Shown piece by piece: positions 8,823-16,619 of a DNA stretch of 64,000 bases (within the stretch, counting starts at the first letter, position 1; each line of letters opens with the position of its first letter). The stretch covers positions 6,871 to 70,870 of the forward strand of contig DPOR01000001.1 in the NCBI GenBank assembly GCA_003538135.1, read 5' to 3'. The notes under the pieces are model-generated. The model saw nothing but the letters and a program-made list of their open reading frames with translations, ran no database searches and was not told the origin of the DNA. Source of the DNA: Oscillospiraceae bacterium (GTDB taxonomy: Bacteria > Bacillota > Clostridia > Oscillospirales > Acutalibacteraceae). The position numbers were made by a program, and so were the translations under genes.

Positions 8823-9686
8823 TCATCTGCCCGACGCACGGCGCAGCTCGGCGCACATACGGGTAATGAGCAGAGTGTAATTTTCGTTTCTTTCAAATGC
8901 TGCCGCGAGTCCGTCTATACAGGTTATAATTCGCATGAGATTCGCCGTGGTTATATTAACGGCGAGCTTTTGCGCCGTGTCTCTATACTCCTCGGGCGCT
9001 TCGGCTCCGGATTTTATCAGCACCGCAGCGCGGAAAAATTCCGGCAGAACCTGCAAGGCGGCTCTGAACAGCGTCTTATCCTTTTCAAATGCCGCCGTCG
9101 CCGCGAGCAGGGGATATTCGTTAGCCTCCGGCACGGCCGCCGCCACAGCCCTCGCGGCGTCCAAAACGCCGCTGTCCACTCGCCTGCCGCCGCCCTGCGA
9201 AAACACGGCACAGCGGGAGAGGACGGTCTGCAAAAACACGTTTCTGTCATCCGTCAGCAGCAGAAAGCACACGCCCTCCGGCGGCTCCTCGAGCACCTTG
9301 AGCAGTGCATTCTGCGCGGGGACGAGCATATTCTGCGCGTCCTTCAGGATATACACCTTTCTGTCCGCCTCGTTTGCGACTATGTAGGCATCCGAGCGCA
9401 GCTCACGGACGGTTTCAATCTTGAAATTATCCGTTTTGGGGTCGGGCTCGAATATTTTTATATCGGGATGCAAATCGGAGAGTGCCTTGAGACAGTTTAT
9501 GCATCTGCCGCAGGGCTTGCCCTCCCCCGAGCACACCAGCGCGGCGGCGAGGGTCTTTGCGGTCTGCATAAGGCGTTCGCCGTCCTCATCCTCGAGTATC
9601 GCGGCATGGGGAAAACGCCCTGAGTTCACTGAAGAACTCAGAGCCTTTTTCAACGGCTCCGATATTTGCAAAGATTCAAATCCCAT
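8823..9686 (-). CDS. holB: DNA polymerase III delta' subunit
   Basis: Clamp-loader subunit delta', 287 residues. The N-terminal AAA+ domain has the four-cysteine zinc module (CSGEGKPCGRCINC), the RKVYILKDAQNM sensor region and NALLKVLEEPP, which is nearly invariant in HolB/DnaX. The P-loop is degenerate (EDEDGERLMQTAK in place of GxxGxGKT), as normal for delta', which does not hydrolyse ATP. Sits between darA and yaaT on one transcript. The thymidylate kinase and yaaR that often lie here are absent. Confidence 0.93.
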   Translation of the reverse strand: MGFESLQISEPLKKALSSSVNSGRFPHAAILEDEDGERLMQTAKTLAAALVCSGEGKPCGRCINCLKALSDLHPDIKIFEPDPKTDNFKIETVRELRSDAYIVANEADRKVYILKDAQNMLVPAQNALLKVLEEPPEGVCFLLLTDDRNVFLQTVLSRCAVFSQGGGRRVDSGVLDAARAVAAAVPEANEYPLLAATAAFEKDKTLFRAALQVLPEFFRAAVLIKSGAEAPEEYRDTAQKLAVNITTANLMRIITCIDGLAAAFERNENYTLLITRMCAELRRASGR

Positions 9687-9699
9687 ATATTCTCCGGCG

Positions 9700-10023
9700 T
9701 TACAGCTTATAAAAATCCGCCATGTTCACAACGAACACGGTCGCTCCGCCGATCGCCACCTGAACGGGCAGGGTGACGAAGCTCTCCGCATTGTAGGCGG
9801 GGGCGGCGCTCATGAGCTGAGTGCGTCTGGAGCAGTTTTCCCTGAGTATCTCCATGACGTCGTCAACGCGGCTGTCCTCAACGCCTATGAGCAGGGTGAC
9901 GTTGCCCGCGCTTAAAAAGCCGCCCGTTGTCGACAGCTTTGTTGCGTCAAAGCCGGCCTTTGTCAGCTCGCTTAATACATCGTACGAGTCGTCGTTGCTG
10001 ATTATCGCAATGATGAGTTTCAT
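9700..10023 (-). CDS. darA: PII-like c-di-AMP receptor DarA (YaaQ)
   Basis: Small PII-like trimeric signalling protein that binds cyclic di-AMP; its target is not settled. The 107-residue product begins MKLIIAIISNDDSYDV and contains LTKAGFDATKLSTTGGFLSAGNVTLL, the region that with the B-loop holds c-di-AMP in DarA structures. Start at 10023 rests on AGAAAGGAG eight bases upstream; a longer in-frame start is possible but lacks a ribosome site. Position ahead of holB matches Bacillus yaaQ. Confidence 0.92.
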   Translation of the reverse strand: MKLIIAIISNDDSYDVLSELTKAGFDATKLSTTGGFLSAGNVTLLIGVEDSRVDDVMEILRENCSRRTQLMSAAPAYNAESFVTLPVQVAIGGATVFVVNMADFYKL

Positions 10024-10086
10024 CGGAAAGGCTCCTTTCTGTTTTACTTGCATATCTTACTCAATAATATTATAAAACATCTTCGG

Positions 10087-11418
10087 CTATTTTACAACTT
10101 TTATATTGAAAATACCGTATCTGCGAAGCGCCTTGATTTCCCTTTCGCCGAGTATCTCCCCCGGCATAGCGGCGGGAATGGCGGGCGGGCACGGGCAATA
10201 CGCCTCGGCAGCCGTCCGTCCGAGGGCAAAATCGATATCAATATATTCGCATTCCGCGAGCAGCGCTTCGCGCGGAGTCATGGCTGTCTGCGGCAAAAAT
10301 GCGTTGACCCCCGCAGGCTTTTTGCCGCTCGGCGCGGCTTTTGAAAATATCGATTTCAGCGCTTCGTCGAGCCTGTCGAAGTCCCTGTCCGTGTTCATGA
10401 CGGAGGGGATGAGAATTATCTTTCCGAGCCCCGCATATTCGGGCTCGATTCCGTGCCCGCGCAGCAGCTCGCCGACATCCTCGCCGTCAAAGCCGAAACG
10501 CCGAACATCAAAGGCTATGCGCGTCGGGTCGCAGTCTCCCTCGGGCAGAGTTAATCCCAACGAGCGGCAGAGCTCCGCGGTCCTTTGCACGCGGCGGCTC
10601 AGGCGGACAAATTCGCCCGCGTTATTCTCCAGCCAATCACGCGCAAGGTCTAAGGATATCATTATCGGATAGGACGGGCTCGTCGAGCCGAAAAGAGCCA
10701 TTGCGCGGCGTATCTCCGGCACAAAGCTTTCGTCGCCTATCTGAAGCCACGCGCCGCCCGTTAGGACGGGCAGAGTTTTATGCGCGCTCTCCGCGCTCAT
10801 CGAAGCGCCGAGGGCGAGCGGAGAGATATCCTTTTCCAAAAATTTAAGATGCGCTCCGTGGGCGCAGTCGACAAGCAGCGGCACGCCGAACTCGCGCGCC
10901 GCGTCCGCTATCGCGCCGATATCGGAGAGCACCCCGAAGTAGTCGGGTGAGGTCAGATACACAGCTTTTGCGCCGGGCGTTTTTTCGAGCGCACGGCGGA
11001 CATTCTCAGCCGTTATGCGCCCCGAGAACAGCTCTCCCGCGCTGTCGTCCGGCAGAACCCAGACGGGCTCTATGCCGAGCAGGGACATGGCGTTTATCGC
11101 GCTGCGGTGAACAACGCGCCCGCAGACGACCTTTCCGCCTCTCGGCGCGGCGGCTCTGAGCATGGCCTGAATGCAGAGCGTGCAGCCCCCGGCGCTCATA
11201 AACGTCGCCGCAGAGCCGAACAGCTTTTGCGCCTGCGCCTCCGCGAGAGCCGTTACGCCCTCGCCGTCAAAGAGGCTGCCGGTGTCCGGTATCTCCGTTA
11301 TATCAAAGTCCTGTATACTCCCGAGCGCGGAGAAATTCCCCTTGTGCGCGGGCATATGCATACTGACCTTTTGCTTTTTTGCGTGCGCCTTAACGGCTTC
11401 GAAAAGCGGAGCAGACAT
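10087..11418 (-). CDS. Orn/Lys/Arg decarboxylase-family PLP enzyme (YaaO-like)
   Basis: Fold-type I PLP enzyme of the Orn/Lys/Arg decarboxylase major domain family, 443 residues. MHMPAHKGN opens the protein and K214 in SAHKTLP is the Schiff-base lysine; DCAHGAHL supplies the aspartate contacting the pyridine nitrogen. The C-terminal domain is short, as in YaaO (which precedes tmk-yaaQ in B. subtilis). In Firmicutes this position is conserved but the substrate is often unproven; arginine or lysine decarboxylation for polyamine supply is likely. It ends 63 bp upstream of darA and starts 8 bp after the YfcE gene ends. Confidence 0.88.
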   Translation of the reverse strand: MSAPLFEAVKAHAKKQKVSMHMPAHKGNFSALGSIQDFDITEIPDTGSLFDGEGVTALAEAQAQKLFGSAATFMSAGGCTLCIQAMLRAAAPRGGKVVCGRVVHRSAINAMSLLGIEPVWVLPDDSAGELFSGRITAENVRRALEKTPGAKAVYLTSPDYFGVLSDIGAIADAAREFGVPLLVDCAHGAHLKFLEKDISPLALGASMSAESAHKTLPVLTGGAWLQIGDESFVPEIRRAMALFGSTSPSYPIMISLDLARDWLENNAGEFVRLSRRVQRTAELCRSLGLTLPEGDCDPTRIAFDVRRFGFDGEDVGELLRGHGIEPEYAGLGKIILIPSVMNTDRDFDRLDEALKSIFSKAAPSGKKPAGVNAFLPQTAMTPREALLAECEYIDIDFALGRTAAEAYCPCPPAIPAAMPGEILGEREIKALRRYGIFNIKVVK

Positions 11419-11426
11419 TTTTCACC

Positions 11427-11888
11427 TCAAAGTTTCGCTTCGTTGAGCATTATTCCGCCGGGCACTATGTCTATCATGCCGTAGTGCCCGTCGCGTATGC
11501 TGCCGGGGTTCATTATATAGAGCCCGTCATCATATGCGGTAACGCTCGAGTGGGTATGGCCGTATAATACTATGTCGGCACCCTCCTGCCTTGCGCGGCA
11601 AATAAGCTCGTCCGTGCCGTACTTGACGTGCTCGGTATGGCCGTGGGTGCAGTAAATTTTCTTGCCGCCGAGAGTCACCACCCGCATGAGCGGCAGCTTT
11701 GAGGAAAAGTCGCAGTTGCCGGCGACTCTTATCATGCTCGGCAGACTGCGGCAATAGCTCTCGAGCATTTCGATGTCGCTCTCTCCGTCGCCGAGAAAAA
11801 TCAAAGCTTCCGCCTCGGGATGAGCTTCAACGGCATCGAGTATGCGCGAGGGCATACCGTGAGAATCGGAAATAACAAGTATCCGCAT
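11427..11888 (-). CDS. YfcE/MJ0936-family metallophosphodiesterase
   Basis: Calcineurin-like phosphoesterase, about 153 residues. All five metal motifs are visible in order: DSHG, GDGE, GNCD, THGH and GHTH. Relatives hydrolyse phosphodiesters with Mn2+ or Ni2+; the physiological substrate is unclear. The start is taken at MRILVISDSHG (11888), where family members begin; a longer frame to 11933 exists without homology. First gene of the minus-strand block leading to yaaT. Confidence 0.9.
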   Translation of the reverse strand: MRILVISDSHGMPSRILDAVEAHPEAEALIFLGDGESDIEMLESYCRSLPSMIRVAGNCDFSSKLPLMRVVTLGGKKIYCTHGHTEHVKYGTDELICRARQEGADIVLYGHTHSSVTAYDDGLYIMNPGSIRDGHYGMIDIVPGGIMLNEAKL

Positions 11889-11999
11889 TGTTTCGCCCCG
11901 TTTTCGGACTTCAAGTCCGCATAATGACCGCACGCCGGCAGGTTCTATGCGCCGTATGCGTGCATAAGTTTATTATATATGAAAAAAGGTGGTTTTGCA

Positions 12000-12245
12000 A
12001 TGAGCAATATTAACGGCAGCGGGAACATGACTCCCGAACAGCTTATGGCGCTCGCCGGCAGTCTCGGCGGCAAGGGCTCCCCCGACCCCGAAAAGGCGGC
12101 GGCCGCGCTGTCAAAACAGCTGAGCGAGGAAAAGCGGCAGAGGCTAAACGAGGTTCTGAACGACAAATCGGCTCTCGAAAAGCTGCTGCAAAGTCCGGAG
12201 GCACAGAGGCTGATGAAGAAATTCGGAGTAAACGGCAAGGGGTAA
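12000..12245 (+). CDS. Small protein of unknown function, first of three
   Basis: 81 residues, not recognised. Starts MSNINGSGNMTPEQLMALAGSLGG and is mostly charged helix in the second half (SEEKRQRLNEVLNDKSALEKLLQ). The start at 12000 follows AAAGGTGG by eight bases; an earlier in-frame ATG at 11979 has no ribosome site. The gene is separated from the next by three bases and all three genes use GC-rich codons typical of the chromosome, so they are real and cotranscribed. No enzyme motif is present; the shape suggests a helical protein-interaction factor. Confidence 0.7.
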   Translation: MSNINGSGNMTPEQLMALAGSLGGKGSPDPEKAAAALSKQLSEEKRQRLNEVLNDKSALEKLLQSPEAQRLMKKFGVNGKG

Positions 12246-12248
12246 GCT

Positions 12249-12566
12249 ATGGACAACATCGGCGACATACTCTCCTCTTTAAGCGACGACGACATGAAGG
12301 CGCTCGGCGACGCGGCGCGCAGCCTGCTCGGCTCGGCGGAGCAGGAGCAGGAGGGCGGCGGGCAGGGCTTTTCTTTAGACCCGACCGCAATGGCGAAGAT
12401 AGCGCAGATAATGGGCGCGATGAACCGCCGCGACAGCCGCTGCGACCTCATAGCCGCTCTGCGTCCGCTTTTAAGCGAGCCGCGCCGCCGCAGAGCCGAC
12501 GACGCCATGCAGCTGATAAAGCTCATTGACCTTTTGCCGATGATAGAGGAACTCGGGAGGAAATAG
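12249..12566 (+). CDS. Small helical protein of unknown function, second of three
   Basis: 105 residues, unrecognised function. An acidic N-terminal part (DILSSLSDDDMKALGDAARSL), a Gln/Glu/Gly-rich linker, then a basic helix-rich end with SEPRRRRADDAMQLIKLID and LLPMIEEL. Similar small proteins occur in clostridial genomes as uncharacterised families. The start is four bases after the preceding stop, with AAGGGGTAAG as ribosome site inside the previous gene; the next gene begins three bases after the stop. Tight packing argues that the three products work together. Confidence 0.7.
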   Translation: MDNIGDILSSLSDDDMKALGDAARSLLGSAEQEQEGGGQGFSLDPTAMAKIAQIMGAMNRRDSRCDLIAALRPLLSEPRRRRADDAMQLIKLIDLLPMIEELGRK

Positions 12567-12568
12567 GT

Positions 12569-12841
12569 ATGCCCGCATATACGGAAAACGAGCTGCGGCG
12601 AATGCGCGAGAGAGCTATAGCCAGCGCAAAGGAGATGCAAAAGCGCGCGGCCATAAAAGAAAGCGGCGCACAGTGCAAAAATCCCGAGCCGCCGAAAACA
12701 CCGGAACCGCAGAAGCCGCAAAATCCGCCCGCGCCCCCCGTTGACGACGATAAGCTGCTTCTGCTTTCGCTTATTATAATCCTCGCGGCGGACGGCGCGG
12801 ATATGCTGCTGATATTCGCTCTTATGTATATCCTGATGTAA
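12569..12841 (+). CDS. Small proline-rich protein with C-terminal membrane anchor, third of three
   Basis: 90 residues, unrecognised. N-terminal charged helix (ENELRRMRERAIASAKEMQKRA), then a Pro/Glu/Lys segment (about residues 42-60: NPEPPKTPEPQKPQNPPAPP) and a C-terminal hydrophobic stretch of roughly 27 residues with only an ADGAD break. The layout is that of a tail-anchored protein facing the cytoplasm. It could tether its two small partners to the membrane; this is inference from gene order only. Confidence 0.68.
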   Translation: MPAYTENELRRMRERAIASAKEMQKRAAIKESGAQCKNPEPPKTPEPQKPQNPPAPPVDDDKLLLLSLIIILAADGADMLLIFALMYILM

Positions 12842-12854
12842 TTTCCCCGACATA

Positions 12855-12907
12855 TTGAAAAAGCCTCCGTTTTAGGTTAGAATATGAGTAATATAACAAA
12901 ACGGAGG
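12855..12907 (+). promoter_or_regulatory. Promoter of TSCPD gene with inverted repeat covering the Shine-Dalgarno
   Basis: TTGAAA (12855-12860), 17 bases, TAGAAT (12878-12883). An inverted repeat, CCTCCGTTTT at 12864-12873 and AAAACGGAGG at 12898-12907, has its right arm on the ribosome binding site of the next gene. The left arm lies upstream of the predicted transcription start, so only read-through RNA from the three-gene unit would carry both arms. Confidence 0.65.
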
Positions 12908-12914
12908 AACGCAT

Positions 12915-13178
12915 ATGACATATTCATATAAAACTCACGGCACCTGCTCAAGGCGAATCGACTTTGATCTCGACGACGACAACACCGTTCACAATGTCCG
13001 CTTCACGGGCGGCTGCAACGGCAACCTCTCGGGTATATCCTCGATAGTCGAGGGCATGAACGCCGAGGACGTTATCGACAGGTTCGACGGCATACGCTGC
13101 GGCTTCAAGCAGACCTCGTGCCCCGATCAGTTCGCAACAGCACTTCGCAAGGCACTCGAAGAGAAAAACGGCAAATAA
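12915..13178 (+). CDS. TSCPD domain-containing protein (TIGR03905 type)
   Basis: 87-residue protein of the small stand-alone TSCPD family. Cys residues sit in HGTCSRRIDF, TGGCNGNL, IRCGFKQ and the name-giving TSCPDQF. The same domain occurs at the C-terminus of class II ribonucleotide reductases, and the small proteins are thought to bind metal or act with radical/B12 enzymes; no role is proven. It has its own promoter and is followed by a perfect palindrome. Confidence 0.88.
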   Translation: MTYSYKTHGTCSRRIDFDLDDDNTVHNVRFTGGCNGNLSGISSIVEGMNAEDVIDRFDGIRCGFKQTSCPDQFATALRKALEEKNGK

Positions 13179-13188
13179 CAAAACAGCA

Positions 13189-13216
13189 GGAGCGCATCGG
13201 ATATCCGATGCGCTCC
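13189..13216. terminator. Perfect palindrome between convergent genes
   Basis: GGAGCGCATCGGAT followed by its exact complement, 28 bases in all. T runs are weak on both sides, but the place between the convergent TSCPD and radical SAM genes fits a bidirectional terminator. Confidence 0.55.
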
Positions 13217-13273
13217 CGCCGTCATTTGGAAAGGCAATAACTATTTTGGAGGATAGTAATCGCAAGTGGTTGG

Positions 13274-14689
13274 TTATTTTGTGTAGTCGCTCTTGTAGTT
13301 CGTGTGCTTGGCGACGTGGTGCGGGCACGATGTCCAGAGCTGCTGCGCCTCGCCCGCCCAATTGGCGGCATATTCGACGCATTTTCCGCACAGGTGCTCA
13401 GCCGACTCGGGCGACTCAAGGTCGGTCGACTTTGCGCCGGTCTCCCTCACCATCTTCTCGAGCAGCTCGGGATTTTCGAGCATCGGGCACGGGCGCAGAT
13501 GGTTGTTGTTGAAGGGCTGATTGTCTCTGTAGGCCATAAACAGCGGCTGCTTGAGCGCATCAAGCAGGCTCATGTCGCGGATATTCGCGCCCGAATAGTG
13601 GATGAACACGCAGGGCTCGACATCGCCGTTGGCGTTGATGTGGCAGTAGTTTCTGCCGCCCGCTATGCATCCGCCGACGAACTCGCCGTCGTTCTGGAAG
13701 TCCATGGCAAATATGGGCTTTCCGCCCTCCATGGCGCGAATCTCGCGCACGCGGTGATACATATATTCTCTCTGCTCGACTGTCGGCAGCAAATCGACCG
13801 AGGCCGAATTTCCGACGGGCATATAGTGGAAATACCAGGTGAAGCGGCAGCCCTTGTCGATTATCATATCCAGGAACTCGTCGGAGGTGACGGTCTCGAT
13901 ATTATTCCTCGTGTAGCAGATGGACGTGCCGAAAATCAGGCCGTGCTTTTTGAGCATATCCATGGCAGCCATGACGCTTTGGAAATCGCCCTCGCCGCGG
14001 CGCATATCATTGACCTCTTCAAAGCCCTCGAGGCTTATCGAAAGAGTCAGGTTTCCCACGCGCTCCATATCGCGGCAGAACTCCTCATCGACAAGCGTGG
14101 CATTTGTAAAGGCGTTGAACTCGCAGTCGCTGTGCTTCTCGCAGAGCTTTATGATATCCTTCTTGCGCACAAGCGGTTCGCCGCCCGTATACATATAGAA
14201 GTATACTCCGAGCTCCTTGCCCTGAGTTATAATGCTGTCAAGCTCATCGTAAGTAAGATTCAGCTTATGGCCGTATTCGGCTGCCCAGCAGCCGGTGCAG
14301 TGCAGGTTGCAGGCGCTCGTGGGGTCGATAAGTATCGTCCACGGGATATTGCACTGCTCTTTTTCGCGCATCTTTCTTATTTTCTTCGTGCCGCAGAGTC
14401 CGGCCTCGTAGCCGAAGTTCAGGGCAGCGGTTTTAATAACATTGGGGCTGACCTCGTCGAGTATACGGTTGACATAAATCATCCATTTGCTGTTCGGGTC
14501 GTCGATTATTTTTCTGGCGCCTTCATAAGACGAGCGCGGCATTGCATCGCCCATGAATTTCTCCGCAAGATCCACAATGGAGTGAAACGCCTTGTTTCTG
14601 TCCTTATCTGTCTGTTTGAGTACGGCATCGGCAGCAACGGAAAAAGCCGCTCTTCCGGTTTTGTGGGTTAAGGAAGCCACTTTTGACAC
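13274..14689 (-). CDS. Radical SAM enzyme with SPASM-like C-terminus
   Basis: 471 residues. About 110 N-terminal residues precede the radical SAM core; PTSACNLHCTGCWA holds the CxxxCxxC motif for the SAM-binding 4Fe-4S cluster and YTGGEPLVRK the GGE motif. The C-terminal third has GGCIAGGRNYCHINANGDVEPC and later CPMLE and CGKC cysteines, the pattern of SPASM/twitch auxiliary clusters. Related to HpnH-like and peptide-modifying proteins, but no precursor peptide is seen beside it, so the substrate is unknown. The start is GTG at 14689 with AAAGGA just upstream. It lies next to, but is separated by a terminator from, the lipoprotein-MMPL-TetR group. Confidence 0.85.
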   Translation of the reverse strand: MSKVASLTHKTGRAAFSVAADAVLKQTDKDRNKAFHSIVDLAEKFMGDAMPRSSYEGARKIIDDPNSKWMIYVNRILDEVSPNVIKTAALNFGYEAGLCGTKKIRKMREKEQCNIPWTILIDPTSACNLHCTGCWAAEYGHKLNLTYDELDSIITQGKELGVYFYMYTGGEPLVRKKDIIKLCEKHSDCEFNAFTNATLVDEEFCRDMERVGNLTLSISLEGFEEVNDMRRGEGDFQSVMAAMDMLKKHGLIFGTSICYTRNNIETVTSDEFLDMIIDKGCRFTWYFHYMPVGNSASVDLLPTVEQREYMYHRVREIRAMEGGKPIFAMDFQNDGEFVGGCIAGGRNYCHINANGDVEPCVFIHYSGANIRDMSLLDALKQPLFMAYRDNQPFNNNHLRPCPMLENPELLEKMVRETGAKSTDLESPESAEHLCGKCVEYAANWAGEAQQLWTSCPHHVAKHTNYKSDYTK

Positions 14690-14904
14690 TGTCCTTTCGC
14701 TGTAAATAAAACCGACAGACTTGGCAGAATTTGTAAGGAATAAGGGAAAAGATGGAAAAGAGGGACTGCCGCGTCCGTCGGTCTTTGGATATATTATAAC
14801 AATCCCGGTTATTTTTTCACACGGTCAAAATTTCTGTTTTGTGCCAAAAAATCTCACCTTTCGGAAAGTGTCGTATTTTTGGACACTTCTCCGTTTTTGT
14901 CCTC

Positions 14905-14948
14905 AAAAAAGACTGCGAACCGCAGGAAACTCCTGCAGTTCGCAGTCT
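14905..14948 (-). terminator. Terminator of the TetR-MMPL-lipoprotein operon
   Basis: GACTGCGAAC...GTTCGCAGTC type stem with CGCAGGA/TCCTGC inner pairing; on the minus strand it is followed by TTTTTT. It is 16 bases beyond the lipoprotein stop. Confidence 0.85.
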
Positions 14949-14963
14949 TTTAAGCTTCTGATT

Positions 14964-16601
14964 TTATTTTTTGAATATCTTCTTGTACCACGGAAGCGAC
15001 TCGGTGGTGTCGGTTGCGGTTGTAGAGGTGCTGCTGTTTGAAGCAATAGGCGCAGTCTGATAGATGAACATGACGTTAGACTCGGTGCCGGGGGTCTTCT
15101 CGGTATAGATATCGTAGGTCGTGCCGTAGGAGATCATCGCCTGGAGCTTCGCTATCAGGTCATCGGCATCCTCGGCGAGCACGCCGTACTTTTGAAGCTT
15201 GCCCGCATAGTTGCCGGAATCGATGCTGTCGATAAGGTCGTTGAGCTTCTGAACATTTTCCTTGCTCATAAGCTTGGCGAGTCCGTCTATGAGCTCCTGA
15301 TTGTCGTCAATGGTCTTCTGTATCTCGGAGAGCTGCTCGAGGGTCTTGGGCAGGTTGTTTATTGCCTTCTGAACCTCGGGGTCGGACATATCCTTTGAGA
15401 ACTCCTGAATAATAGGCAGGACATCGTTCATGTTCTCTGCTATCTCGGGCAGGTTCTTGAAGAACTTCTGGAGCACGGGGTTGTTGAGCAGGGTTATGAC
15501 TTCCTTGAGCTCATTGGGGTCAAGGCTGTTGAAGAGCTTCTTGAACTTTGCGATGTTCTCTTCGGTCATATACTTGGGCAGTATCTCAAAAAGAACGCGG
15601 TTGTTCTGATAGAGCTCGACTGCCTCGTTAATGGTGCTGACAAGCTCGTTTATCTTCGTCTTGTCGGTCATAAGGCTCGTGATAACCTTATTGGGATCCA
15701 TTGAGTTGAGCGCCTTTTCGAGCTCCTTGAGCTGGCCGAGAGTGGTCTGGAGGTCATCGAGGCTGTCGGGCATCTTGAACTCCGTGCCGAGCATGGACAG
15801 CGGTACGGCCGCAAAGTACATATTGCCGAGCGAAAAGTTCTCGACGTACGCCGAAAGGGTGAACTCCGTGGCGAAGTTCAAATCCTCTATATTGAGCTTG
15901 TCGAGGCCGAGGGTCTCGTTGATTCCGGGCATACTGACGACGAGCGCTATCTGCTTTGTACCGTCGCCGATGAGCTTGCCGTTTGTCAGGGTCATATTCC
16001 GGAACTGACCCTCGGGCAGAACCATGCCGCCCACTACTGCGATGGGGTTGTAGATTTTAACATTCTTGCCGTTTATCTTCTCTGTTTTGTAGAGATTGTT
16101 TTCAACGGATATCTTTATCTCGACCTTGCCGCTCTTGCCGGAAATCTTCTTGGCGGACATCTCTTTGCCGTCGAGGAAATATTTGATGTCTATCTTTACG
16201 GGCAGCTCCTTATTGCTCTTGCCGCTGTAATAGAGGTCGGTGGTGTCCATATGCCAGGTGATTCCGCCGTTTTCGCTGACGGGCTTTATATTGCTTTTGA
16301 CATTGGTTATATTCTTCAGCGAGCTTGTGTCGCTGACCTTGACCTGACCCTTGTCGGTGTGGAGCCAGTCGGTGACGGTTATATCCTTGACCTTTCCGCC
16401 GTTGTCCATGTTGACATAGACGGTCTCGCTCTTTTTGACGGAGCCGGGGATGTCGGTATAGTATACGGGCGCAGACTGCTCGTCGCCGGATGCCGAAGTG
16501 GTGTCGCCGTTATCGCCCGTGCTCTTGCAAGCGCCCATGGTGAGTATGCTCGCCGCGAGGGTGAGGCAAAGCGCCGATTTGAGAATAAAGTTTTTCTTCA
16601 T
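14964..16601 (-). CDS. Lipoprotein partner of MMPL transporter
   Basis: 545 residues with a lipoprotein signal peptide ending LTMGAC. A beta-rich N-terminal half (VNMDNGGKVKDITVTDW, DIKYFLDGKEMSAKKISGKSGKVEI) is followed by a long predicted helical/coiled part of amphipathic repeats rich in Leu/Asn (LKELEKALNSMDPNKVI, FKKLFNSLDPNELKEVITLL). Such proteins, related to the extracytoplasmic part of YhgE/Pip proteins, commonly accompany MMPL exporters. 18 bases separate it from the MMPL gene. Probably an extracytoplasmic adaptor; not proven. Confidence 0.72.
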   Translation of the reverse strand: MKKNFILKSALCLTLAASILTMGACKSTGDNGDTTSASGDEQSAPVYYTDIPGSVKKSETVYVNMDNGGKVKDITVTDWLHTDKGQVKVSDTSSLKNITNVKSNIKPVSENGGITWHMDTTDLYYSGKSNKELPVKIDIKYFLDGKEMSAKKISGKSGKVEIKISVENNLYKTEKINGKNVKIYNPIAVVGGMVLPEGQFRNMTLTNGKLIGDGTKQIALVVSMPGINETLGLDKLNIEDLNFATEFTLSAYVENFSLGNMYFAAVPLSMLGTEFKMPDSLDDLQTTLGQLKELEKALNSMDPNKVITSLMTDKTKINELVSTINEAVELYQNNRVLFEILPKYMTEENIAKFKKLFNSLDPNELKEVITLLNNPVLQKFFKNLPEIAENMNDVLPIIQEFSKDMSDPEVQKAINNLPKTLEQLSEIQKTIDDNQELIDGLAKLMSKENVQKLNDLIDSIDSGNYAGKLQKYGVLAEDADDLIAKLQAMISYGTTYDIYTEKTPGTESNVMFIYQTAPIASNSSTSTTATDTTESLPWYKKIFKK

Positions 16602-16619
16602 TTTTATTGCCCTCCTTAT

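Noticed and set aside
13304..14671. Open frame of about 455 codons on the plus strand.
   Set aside because: It runs exactly antisense to the radical SAM gene, whose motifs are complete; the antisense product shows no family features.
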